Source of the DNA: Salinarimonas sp. | GTDB lineage: Bacteria > Pseudomonadota > Alphaproteobacteria > Rhizobiales > Beijerinckiaceae | NCBI RefSeq assembly: GCF_040111675.1 | Contig: NZ_CP157794.1 | Coordinates: forward strand, 4,609,501 to 4,673,500 | Length of the DNA stretch: 64,000 nt | Reading direction: 5' to 3' | Shown here: positions 36,216-43,710 of the stretch, piece by piece | Numbering within the stretch: position 1 is the stretch's first letter | Layout of the letters: each line of letters starts with the position of its first letter | The notes under the pieces: generated by a model | Seen by the model: the letters and a program-made list of their open reading frames with translations, nothing else | Databases searched by the model: none | Told to the model about the DNA's origin: nothing | Position numbers and translations under genes: made by a program

Positions 36216-37109
36216 TCACCCCCGCCGCGTCTCCACCTTCCGCATCTCCTCGTGGAGATCGTCCGTGCGCAGGTGGCCGTAGCGGGCGCTCATCTGCAGG
36301 GTGCGGTGGCCGAGCACGCGGCTGAGCTTGTAGAGGTCGCCGCCGGACTGGACCCACCACGATGCGAAGGTGTGGCGCAGGTCGTGGAAGCGGAAGTCGA
36401 CGATCGCGGCGCGGTCGCAGGCGGCGCGGAATCCTTTCTTGTTGCACAGGATTCGCGTCCCGTCCGGCTTGCAGAAGAGGAACCGCGACGGCGGACGCCC
36501 GGGCCTCGCAATCAGGTCCGAGATCGTCGCGATCGCGACGTCGGAGAGCGGGACCCGCCGCGGCGAGTTGGTCTTGGTTTCCTGCAAGTGGATCTCGCGC
36601 CGGCGCAGATCGATCGCGTCGATCGTCAGGCCGAGCAGCTCCTCCTTGCGCATGCCGGTCTCCACCGCGAGCACGATCTGCGGCTTGAGCGTCTCGGACG
36701 CCGCGGCGTAGAGCCGATCGAATTCCCGCCGCGTCAGGAAGCGGGTGCGGGGCGGCGATTCCTTCAGGAATTTCTTGCTCAACGCCGTGATCGGGTTGGC
36801 GTCGATCCATCCCCAAGAGATCGCCATCGAGAACACCGTACCGAGGAAGGCGATGTCGCGGCGGATCGTCGTATCCGTGACGCCCTTGTCCTTCCGGATC
36901 GAGACGAAGCGAGCGAGGATCGAGCGATCGACTTCGTCAAGATGCAGGCGCGGGAATGTCGTGGTCCAGTTCTTGGCGTTCGAGCGGTACGTTCGCCGAG
37001 TGCCTTTCTTGACGGTCGCCTCACGGAAGAATCGATCAATCGTCTCGACGAGGGTGTAACGGCGCGCTTTGCTGACACGTGGCGCAGATTTGAATCTCCG
37101 TTTTTGCAA
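36216..37109 (-). CDS. Tyrosine recombinase (phage-integrase family)
   Basis: A 297-residue protein with an N-terminal SAM-like core-binding domain (about 15-105) and a C-terminal catalytic domain. Catalytic residues are visible: Arg in ETGMRKEE, Lys in LQETKTN, HDLRHTF (His and Arg), GH in LGHRTL, and Tyr in MSARYGHL. The start is TTG at 37109, which gives MQKRRFKSAPRV. The gene is intact. Its 3' end faces the leaderless porin, 126 bases away, and it is followed upstream by a gene-poor, AT-richer 900-base stretch. It could be a relic of an integrated element or an invertase acting on the porin repeats; no att site was identified. Confidence 0.88.
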   Translation of the reverse strand: MQKRRFKSAPRVSKARRYTLVETIDRFFREATVKKGTRRTYRSNAKNWTTTFPRLHLDEVDRSILARFVSIRKDKGVTDTTIRRDIAFLGTVFSMAISWGWIDANPITALSKKFLKESPPRTRFLTRREFDRLYAAASETLKPQIVLAVETGMRKEELLGLTIDAIDLRRREIHLQETKTNSPRRVPLSDVAIATISDLIARPGRPPSRFLFCKPDGTRILCNKKGFRAACDRAAIVDFRFHDLRHTFASWWVQSGGDLYKLSRVLGHRTLQMSARYGHLRTDDLHEEMRKVETRRG

Positions 37110-38010
37110 AGTCTGGTTTTTTAAGGATGACTAGAGTGCCTGACCTTTATTGTCTTTGCAGAGTTAGGCCGCTCAGCTTCAAGCTGATCGGGCAATCGCT
37201 GATATTCCCTTGGGGAAACTGACATCTTCAGCCTCTAATCTAACGCGATTCTAGCAAGCTCAACGCTGAAGGATCTGCAACATAGTAGAATCACGTATGG
37301 AGCAGAAGGCGTACCGAGTCCTCTCGTGCGATTTGAGGCTCTTAGCACGAGGTCGAAGTTTCAATTTTCGATTGATCTCCGAGCACCTCCGCATCATTGC
37401 GGCCGGCGGCGCGCTCAGACGGCGTGAGCTGGCGATCCGGCCCACGACTGATCGGACCGGCGCACGACAACTCGCCGACATCGATTCGTCGAAAGTCGCC
37501 ACTCGGCCGCGCGGAAATATTGATTAATTCGCGTTTGACGCCGGACCGCCGCAGGGACCGCGCCGGCTCCGCCGACGGAAGGAAACCTTGCACAGCCGCA
37601 AGGGAGGGCCGAGATCGGCGGTCTGCCGCGGTTTCCCGGCAGTGGGCCGCTGCGGCAATGAATAAACACCTCTGATTGCCTTGATGAGCGAGAAAGCGAC
37701 CTGATGCTTACGCCTGTCCGCTCGACGTTAAGCTCGTCGAAATCTGCTTCGAGAGAACGATTACCTTTTAAAGTTGTAACACATGTAGCGCCTATCGACT
37801 TGCATCCGTGATATTTTTACAACGATTATCAAGGGCGCGAACAAGACCCAAGGATGTTTTTTTGCCGATGGTACACGAAAAGGTGGAGACTCGCACGAGC
37901 GAGTCGCACCCGCATGCCCCCGGCGAGGCGATGCACGCCGCGACCGCGAGCCGGCGCGGCTGTTGCCGAAGTCGCGCGGCGACAGGACCGAATCGGAGCG
38001 CGCCCGCCTG
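37110..38010. other. Gene-poor, AT-richer 900-base stretch
   Basis: No supported gene. Base composition is clearly less GC-rich than its neighbours, notably around 37140-37260 and 37720-37870, and short open frames on both strands lack start signals and normal composition. It separates the recombinase from yggT and may be the remnant of an acquired element or a regulatory region. Confidence 0.6.
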
Positions 38011-38301
38011 TCAGAGCAAAGCGGGCGCGATGTCGTTCATCAGGAAGCTGCGTAGGAAGAAGATGATCAGCAACAGCACGATCGGCGAGATGTCGATGCC
38101 GCCGAGATTGGGCAGGATGTTCCGGATCGGACGCAGGAGCGGCTCGGTGATGCGGCTCAGCACGTCGTAGATCGCGCGGACGACGTCGTTCTGCATGTTG
38201 ACCACGCCGAAGGCGATCAGCCAGCTGAGGATGGCCGATCCGATGATCACCCATGTCAGAAGGCCCAAAATCAAGTCGATCGTTTGGAAGAGCGCGATCA
38301 T
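38011..38301 (-). CDS. yggT: YggT family membrane protein
   Basis: A 96-residue inner-membrane protein with two hydrophobic segments (about 5-32 and 70-92). Between them is the conserved loop LSRITEPLLRPIRNILPNLGGIDISP, diagnostic of YggT (CCB3-like). The family is linked to osmotic stress, cell division or cytochrome assembly depending on organism. It is divergent from the tRNA-Ala gene. Confidence 0.9.
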   Translation of the reverse strand: MIALFQTIDLILGLLTWVIIGSAILSWLIAFGVVNMQNDVVRAIYDVLSRITEPLLRPIRNILPNLGGIDISPIVLLLIIFFLRSFLMNDIAPALL

Positions 38302-38535
38302 CTGGTCGTCCTGGCTGCGGATCCGGGGGAGAAGCGAACGTGAGGTGCCGCCGCGCTTCGTTTAGCCGTGATCGCGCGCGAGGACAATGGCGCGTCGGCC
38401 GCGCGGCGTGCGGGCGTCGATCTCTTTGGGCGGCGAACGCGAAATCCGCGTTGACAGCCGCCCCCGGCCCGCTTATCAACCGCCAACTCGGACGGCGAGG
38501 CCACCCGCCCCGCCCTTCGTCCGGCCGAACCGGCC

Positions 38536-38611
<76 letters not shown>

Positions 38612-38643
38612 GGTCCCCTCGATTTCCAAAATATGGTTTTGTA

Positions 38644-39043
38644 TCAGAGATTTGGCGGCTTCTGCCGCCGAGCTGCGTACCCAGAACCGAGCCTAGCGAA
38701 GCCGTCGAGCTGTAAGGCGCCTTTGCAGATGAGCTCGATGTCGTCGGTACGCTCGGAATAGGCCGGCAGCCGGTCGCTGAGCACGATTCGGCTCTCCAGG
38801 CCGCCGCAGCAATGAACCATGCCCTCGGCGAGGCGCTGCATCACCGCCTCTCGATCTTCGGCTTTCGCGATTCGTATCGAAACGTGACGATACGGGCGAG
38901 ATCCGGGTGTCGTAGGTGAGCCGGATGTTCGCGCAGTGCTCGGCCACGAGAGGAGCATCCGCGCGAAGCACCTCCGCCCCGAGAAGATCGACGGCGCCGA
39001 ACGCGCCGACGAGACGCTCCCCCGACCTGCCGAACACGAGCAT
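38644..39043 (-). pseudogene. Frameshifted hypothetical gene downstream of the FhuF-like gene
   Basis: Two minus-strand frames each hold half of what looks like one protein. Frame one (from about 39043) reads MLVFGRSGERLVGAFGAVDL... to about LTYDTRISPV. The neighbouring frame then continues with natural composition, SIRIAKAEDREAVMQRLAEG... to LQLDGFARL, and ends at 38644. Each frame turns Arg/Pro-rich where the other looks normal, which is the sign of a frameshift near 38890-38910. I do not recognise the family. It follows the FhuF-like gene closely on the same strand. Confidence 0.45.
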
Positions 39044-39062
39044 CGCGCTCCGGCCCGAACGA

Positions 39063-39908
39063 TTACGCTCCGCCGTTCTCCTCAGCGTCCGCGGCATGAC
39101 GGATCATCGTCTTGCGGAGGAAATCCCGCCTGTCCTTGCGAAGCACGCACGTGCCGCAATAGGCGCCTTCGCTGCGCGCCGTCGTATAGTAGCGACAGCA
39201 GCCCGCCCGTTCGCGAAAGGTCTCGCGGAGCGGAAGACCCAAGGGACTTTCCGACGCGTCGATCTCGATGGTCAGGAAGGCGAGCTGGCGGAAGTCGAGC
39301 CGTGATCCCGGTCGCCGGATGACGGCTTCGGCTCGTCCCGTCGCGCGATGGAGTTCGCCTGCCTCCTTGCCGAGAAGGAGGTACGCGTTCGCGACGTTGT
39401 CGGCGACCAGGCGCCACAGCGCCCCGCGCGATAGACCGCAGGCGCGCGCGACACCGTCGACGAGCGGCTCGAAGACGCGCTCGATCGCCTCGCCGGCGGC
39501 ATGGGCAGGCAGGTCGCGTTCGGCGCACGGGCCGAGGAAGACGCGTGTTTCGAGGTAGGCGTAGGCTTCGCCGTCCACTGCGCCGTGCGCCAGCGTGCTG
39601 CGGTAGGCGGTGACCCGCGGCGAGACCCCCGAGATGTCGCCTCCGGCCAGGTCGAGCGCCGCCAGGCTTCCGCCCAGCTCGTGGGCGAGGCGGTTGACGA
39701 GGTACGCGCCCCGGCCCATGGGGTCGAGATCGGGTTCCCGCAGCAATTCCTCCGCCATGGCTCGCTCGCAAACGGCCGGATCGGAGCGGAAATCCGCGAG
39801 ACGATACTGCCCGTCCTCCAGCGGGTCGGCGAGGGCCGCCGGCTCCGGGAACGCCGCTTGGTACACGGCCAACACGCTCATGCGCCGGTCATCGGCACGC
39901 ACGGACAT
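39063..39908 (-). CDS. FhuF-like ferric-siderophore reductase
   Basis: A 281-residue protein with a C-terminal [2Fe-2S]-type cluster motif: Cys237-Cys238, then Cys251 and Cys254 (GCCRYYTT ... YCGTC). E. coli FhuF has CC-x10-C-x2-C; here the spacer is 12. Family members reduce ferric hydroxamate siderophores in the cytoplasm to release iron. The ATG at 39908 was chosen because GAGGAG is eight bases upstream; a TTG one codon earlier is less likely. It sits beside TonB/ExbBD and a hydroxamate-type transporter, which fits this role. Confidence 0.8.
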   Translation of the reverse strand: MSVRADDRRMSVLAVYQAAFPEPAALADPLEDGQYRLADFRSDPAVCERAMAEELLREPDLDPMGRGAYLVNRLAHELGGSLAALDLAGGDISGVSPRVTAYRSTLAHGAVDGEAYAYLETRVFLGPCAERDLPAHAAGEAIERVFEPLVDGVARACGLSRGALWRLVADNVANAYLLLGKEAGELHRATGRAEAVIRRPGSRLDFRQLAFLTIEIDASESPLGLPLRETFRERAGCCRYYTTARSEGAYCGTCVLRKDRRDFLRKTMIRHAADAEENGGA

Positions 39909-39983
39909 CAACGGCTCTCCTCGTGGCCTCGTCCGAGGGGGCGCGCCCCCTGCTCTCCGGAACGCGGTGCAGTCTCGCCGAGA

Positions 39984-41192
39984 TCAGCGAATCGAGAAAC
40001 GCAGCGGGACCGAGACGGTGACGCTGCCCTGGTGAGATCGAGGCGGCGCGGGCAGCGACGCGCCCGGCCGGACGGTGGCGAGCGCGGCCCGGTCGAGGCT
40101 CTCGTCGCCGGCGCTGCCGACGAGGCTCGAGCGGACCACGCGGCCCGACGCGTCGATCGTGAACCGCACGGTCGCGACGCCCTCGATCCGTCGGGCCCGG
40201 GCGGCATCCGGGTAGCGCATGCGCGCACGCAAGGCCGCCGCGAGCTCGGCCGAGTAGCGCCGGATCGCGGACGGGTCGGCGCGCGCGCCGGCGCCGGACA
40301 CCGATTGGCGGGAGGGCGCCGCCGCAGCCGCCTGCGCGGCGCGGCGCTCGGGAGCGGCGCGGCGCTGTGGAGCGGCACGGCGCTCCGGCTCTGCGCGTGC
40401 GACCTGGGGAAGATCGTTCGGGCGGGCCGGCGGGGTCGGCAGCGCCACCTCCGCCGTGGCGACGGCGGCCGCGGCGACGACCTCGGCGGTCGCGGGCGGG
40501 GGCGGGACCGGCGCCGCCTCTTCCGGCTCGGGCTCCAACGCGTCCGCTTCCTCCACGAAGGCCTCGATCGCGACCGTCTCGGCCGCATCGACCGCCTCCG
40601 CCTGGCTCGGCCGGGGAGAGACGGCCTCGGCGACCGGGATCGCATCGGGCGAGACGGGATCCGCCACGTCGGCCTCGACGATCGCGGCGGCCTGCGCCGG
40701 GACCGCCACCGCTTCCACCACCTCGGTCGTCGACAGGGGCTCGCTCTCCTGCGGCGCCACGAGCTGCGCAGCGCGCGCCGGCTCTGCCGTCGCGACGGCC
40801 TCGACGGGCGCTGGGTTCACCGGCTGCGCCTGCTGTCCCGCGTCCACCACCTCGACGGCTTCGGCGACCTGGACCGGCTCGGCCTCGGGCGCGTCCTCCA
40901 CCGGCTCCGCCTCGGGCGCGTCCTCCACGACTTCCGCTTCCTCCGGCGGCGTGTCGGTGGCGTCGTCCGGCGGAGCGTCGATCGTCGCGGCCTCGTCGAT
41001 CGCCGCGATCGGGGGAACCTCGCCGCCCGCCGCGTCGCCGGCCGGGACCAGCGCGACCTCGAAGCCACCGAGGTCGGCGCTCTGCGCGCCGGAGCGCGGC
41101 GCCTGCCACAGGATCGCGGCGGCGATGCCGGCATGAATCAGCGCGGCCCCGAGGAGCGCGGGAACCCATTGCCGAGGCCCGGTCTCCATCAT
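39984..41192 (-). CDS. tonB: TonB energy-transducing protein
   Basis: A 402-residue protein with an N-terminal membrane anchor (about 9-29). A very long Ala/Glu/Val-rich periplasmic spacer follows (about 45-310), acidic rather than the usual Pro-Glu/Pro-Lys type. The C-terminal TonB domain (about 315-402) contains RYPDAARARRIEGVATVRFTID and ends VPLRFSIR. It transmits proton-motive force to outer-membrane receptors. Its start overlaps the exbD stop (ATGA), so it is coupled to the ExbBD genes upstream. Confidence 0.9.
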   Translation of the reverse strand: MMETGPRQWVPALLGAALIHAGIAAAILWQAPRSGAQSADLGGFEVALVPAGDAAGGEVPPIAAIDEAATIDAPPDDATDTPPEEAEVVEDAPEAEPVEDAPEAEPVQVAEAVEVVDAGQQAQPVNPAPVEAVATAEPARAAQLVAPQESEPLSTTEVVEAVAVPAQAAAIVEADVADPVSPDAIPVAEAVSPRPSQAEAVDAAETVAIEAFVEEADALEPEPEEAAPVPPPPATAEVVAAAAVATAEVALPTPPARPNDLPQVARAEPERRAAPQRRAAPERRAAQAAAAAPSRQSVSGAGARADPSAIRRYSAELAAALRARMRYPDAARARRIEGVATVRFTIDASGRVVRSSLVGSAGDESLDRAALATVRPGASLPAPPRSHQGSVTVSVPLRFSIR

Positions 41193-41605
41193 CGCCCTAC
41201 GTCCCCGCCGCCGGGCACGGTCAGCAGGCGCAGCCGCTCGACGCCGGCCTCGCGCAGGAGCTCCATCACCGCGACGACGGCCGTCGCCTCGGCGCGCCCG
41301 TCGGCCTTGAGCCGGACCTGCGCCTCGGCGTCGCCCGCCAGCCGCTCGGCGACCGCGGCCCGCAGCGCCGCCTCCTCGACGCGCGCGCCGTCGAGCGCGA
41401 GCTCGCCGTCGGCGCCGACGAGCACGAGCAGGTCCCCGGTCTCCGCCGGCCCCTCGCTCGCGGATCGCGGAGGCGCGATCTCGAAGGGGTCCGACGTGGC
41501 GAGCCGGCCCGCCAGCATGAAGAAGATGAGGAGGAGAAAGACGACGTTGATGAGCGGCAGGACGCGCTCCTCGTCGTTACGGGGACGGGGCGGCTCGAAG
41601 AGCAT
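41189..41605 (-). CDS. exbD: ExbD-like biopolymer transport protein (second copy)
   Basis: A 138-residue protein with a single N-terminal membrane segment, VLPLINVVFLLLIFFMLAG. The Asp usually found at the start of this segment (as in ID-VFxLLxFF) is replaced by Asn in INVVF. The periplasmic domain has LVLVGADGELALDGARV. It overlaps tonB and follows the other exbD by four bases. Because the conserved membrane Asp is missing, it may be a structural partner of the first ExbD rather than a proton carrier. Confidence 0.82.
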   Translation of the reverse strand: MLFEPPRPRNDEERVLPLINVVFLLLIFFMLAGRLATSDPFEIAPPRSASEGPAETGDLLVLVGADGELALDGARVEEAALRAAVAERLAGDAEAQVRLKADGRAEATAVVAVMELLREAGVERLRLLTVPGGGDVGR

Positions 41606-41609
41606 GAGA

Positions 41610-42050
41610 TCAGCGCCTCCGGTCGCGGATCAGCGAGAGGTCGGCGACCCCGATCACGGCGAGGCCGTCGAGGACGCGGACCGCCTCCTGAAGGGAGACG
41701 CCCGGGGCGGGCTCGACGACGACGCGCTGCTCCGGCTTCGCCGCGAGGCGCGCGGCGACGCGCTCGCCGAGCGTCTCCAGCGAGACGGTCGCTCCGGCGA
41801 GCCGGACGCCGTCCGGGCGGATCTCGACGAGCAGCGCTCCCTCGACCGACGTCCCGGCCGCCGCCCGCGCGGGGGCGTCGAGCTCGATCGACCGCCAGTC
41901 GAGGAACGACGAGGTCAGCATGAAGAAGACGAGGAGGATGAACACGACGTCGATGAGCGGCGTCAGGCTGATCAGCGCGCGCCGCCGACCCTGCGGAGCG
42001 CCCGCCTCATTCGCCAGCCGCGACGGCGCTACGGAAACGGGCGGGCTCAT
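41610..42050 (-). CDS. exbD: ExbD biopolymer transport protein (first copy)
   Basis: A 146-residue ExbD with ISLTPLIDVVFILLVFFMLTSSF, which includes the conserved membrane Asp, and a periplasmic domain ending LSLIRDRRR. Its start lies 44 bases inside the end of exbB, so the genes are translationally coupled. It forms the proton channel with ExbB to energise TonB. Confidence 0.9.
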   Translation of the reverse strand: MSPPVSVAPSRLANEAGAPQGRRRALISLTPLIDVVFILLVFFMLTSSFLDWRSIELDAPARAAAGTSVEGALLVEIRPDGVRLAGATVSLETLGERVAARLAAKPEQRVVVEPAPGVSLQEAVRVLDGLAVIGVADLSLIRDRRR

Positions 42051-42882
42051 GGATCGCGTCCTCGTCTGCCGGATCGGCGTCCTCGGAGAGGTCGTGGGTG
42101 AATACGCGGGTGACGACGCTGTCCATCTCGAGGGCCAGTCGGTCGACCTTGCGCTCGAGCCAGTTCAGGACCACGACGACGGGCATGGCGACGGCGAGGC
42201 CGACCGCGGTGGTCAGGAGCGCCTCCCAGATACCGCCCGACAGGATCGCCGGGTCCACCTGGTTGCCCGCCGCCTCCAGCTGGCGGAACGCCTCGATCAT
42301 GCCGAGCACGGTGCCGAACAGGCCGAGCAGCGGCGCGAGCGACGCGATCACCTCGAGCGGCCGGAACCACGACCGCAGCGCCGCCAGCACGTCGCGGCCG
42401 TAACGGACCACCTCCTCGCGCACCTTCGCTTCCGGGAGCCCCCGCCGCTGGCCGCGGATCGCCCGGATCAGGGCCTGGGCGACAGGGTTCCTCGCCCCGC
42501 GCAGCCGTTCCAGCGCCTGCGCCTCCCGGCCCGCGCGCCACAGCGCGAGCCCCTCGCGCGCCGCCGTGCGGTCGCCGAGCCCGAGGGCGCGAAACTGCAT
42601 CAGCTTCACGAGCACGATGGCGAGCGCCACCACCGAGAGCGCGAGCAGGACGGCGACCACGGGCCCGCCGACCTGCAGGAGCTCGAGCGCGCGCTCCGTC
42701 ACCCCGCCGGGCGCGTCGGCCAGCGCGGGCGCTCCTTCCGCCGCGCCGTCCGCAAGCGCCTGTCGCGCCGGCTGGGCGGCGTCGGCCGGGGCATCCGCCG
42801 GCTGCGATCCCTCCCCCGCCGAGGCGGGCGGGGTCTCCGGCGTGGAAGGCGGGGCGTCGGCGGTGCCGAATTCTTCGTTCAT
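42007..42882 (-). CDS. exbB: ExbB/MotA/TolQ proton channel protein
   Basis: A 291-residue channel protein. After an unusually long acidic, Ala/Pro-rich N-terminal extension (about 1-60), TM1 runs at about 70-92 (VGGPVVAVLLALSVVALAIVLVK). The channel core contains LAPLLGLFGTVLGMIEAF and TTAVGLAVAMPVVVVLNW. The start at 42882 (MNEEFGTADAPP) is preferred over 42924, but the ribosome site is weak. First gene of exbB-exbD-exbD-tonB. Confidence 0.9.
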   Translation of the reverse strand: MNEEFGTADAPPSTPETPPASAGEGSQPADAPADAAQPARQALADGAAEGAPALADAPGGVTERALELLQVGGPVVAVLLALSVVALAIVLVKLMQFRALGLGDRTAAREGLALWRAGREAQALERLRGARNPVAQALIRAIRGQRRGLPEAKVREEVVRYGRDVLAALRSWFRPLEVIASLAPLLGLFGTVLGMIEAFRQLEAAGNQVDPAILSGGIWEALLTTAVGLAVAMPVVVVLNWLERKVDRLALEMDSVVTRVFTHDLSEDADPADEDAIHEPARFRSAVAAGE

Positions 42883-42969
42883 GCTGGACCGTTCTGGAGC
42901 AGGGGGCGAGCGGCGCGCCGCCACGCGCGCGGCGCTCTCGTCGAGACCGCCGGCGGCGGCCGGCGCGCG

Positions 42970-43419
42970 TCACTTCAGGAAGGGCACGGACCTGGTGCCG
43001 ACGGCGATCTGCGAGAGGCAGTCCTCACGCGGTCCGCTCTCGCCTTCACAGGCGAGGACCTCGTTGAGGAGGACGCTGCCGACGCCCTCGCAGGTCACGT
43101 CGGTGAAGTCGAAGAGCTTGATGACCGTCTTGTCCCCGGGCAACGGCCCGAGCTGGATCGCGAGCCGTCGGGCGACGACGCCGTCGGTGTCGAGCGCGAA
43201 CAGGTCCAGACGGAACGTTTCGAGCGCCGCGGAGCGGTTCTCGATCATCAGGTAGGCGCGGCAGGCGTCGCCGACCGTTTCGAGACGGTTGAGCTCGAGC
43301 CCGATCGGCCGGCCCTCGTCCTGCGCGATTGCGCCGCTCATGGCCGACGTCGAGATCCAGCATGCGCCGGCGGCGCCGAGGCAGAAGCGGAGGGAACGCT
43401 GTGCGACTGTTCTGATCAT
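42970..43419 (-). CDS. Hypothetical secreted protein
   Basis: A 149-residue protein with a signal-like N-terminus (MIRTVAQRSLRFCLGAAGACWIST..., cleavage near AIA|QD). The mature domain has a beta-rich look, with LELNRLETVGDACRAYLMIEN, FRLDLFALDTDGVVARRLAIQLGPL and cysteines in DACRAY, VTCEG, ACEG and REDC, possibly two disulfides. I do not recognise the family. It is placed upstream of exbB on the same strand (about 88 bases), so it likely belongs to the iron-uptake operon. Its upstream 290 bases are AT-richer and may hold a promoter; no clear Fur or Irr box was seen. Confidence 0.75.
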   Translation of the reverse strand: MIRTVAQRSLRFCLGAAGACWISTSAMSGAIAQDEGRPIGLELNRLETVGDACRAYLMIENRSAALETFRLDLFALDTDGVVARRLAIQLGPLPGDKTVIKLFDFTDVTCEGVGSVLLNEVLACEGESGPREDCLSQIAVGTRSVPFLK

Positions 43420-43710
43420 CGTCTCGAGCCGTGAAATTCGCAGAGGACGGCGTTGATCGCTTATTCCCGCGCTGGATGCAAGTGCAAGACAGAATTTTTG
43501 ATACGTTCCAAAGTACACTGACGCTCATGACGAACCATCACGTCTCTGCAATCTCTTGCGTCACGAGACGATCTCTGCATGGATGCTCTCTCCGACCAGG
43601 ACGAGGCGGCTCACGTCGAGGGCGGCCTCGTTCCCGGAGCGCCGACGTCTCGTTTGGAAGCAGTGTAAGCTGATATTCACGCGATTACGGCTCGGCGATG
43701 ATCCACTCGT

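Noticed and set aside
43420..43710. Fur, RirA or Irr box upstream of the iron genes
   Set aside because: AT-richer sequence is present here and near 49560-49710, but no complete consensus dyad could be made out by eye.
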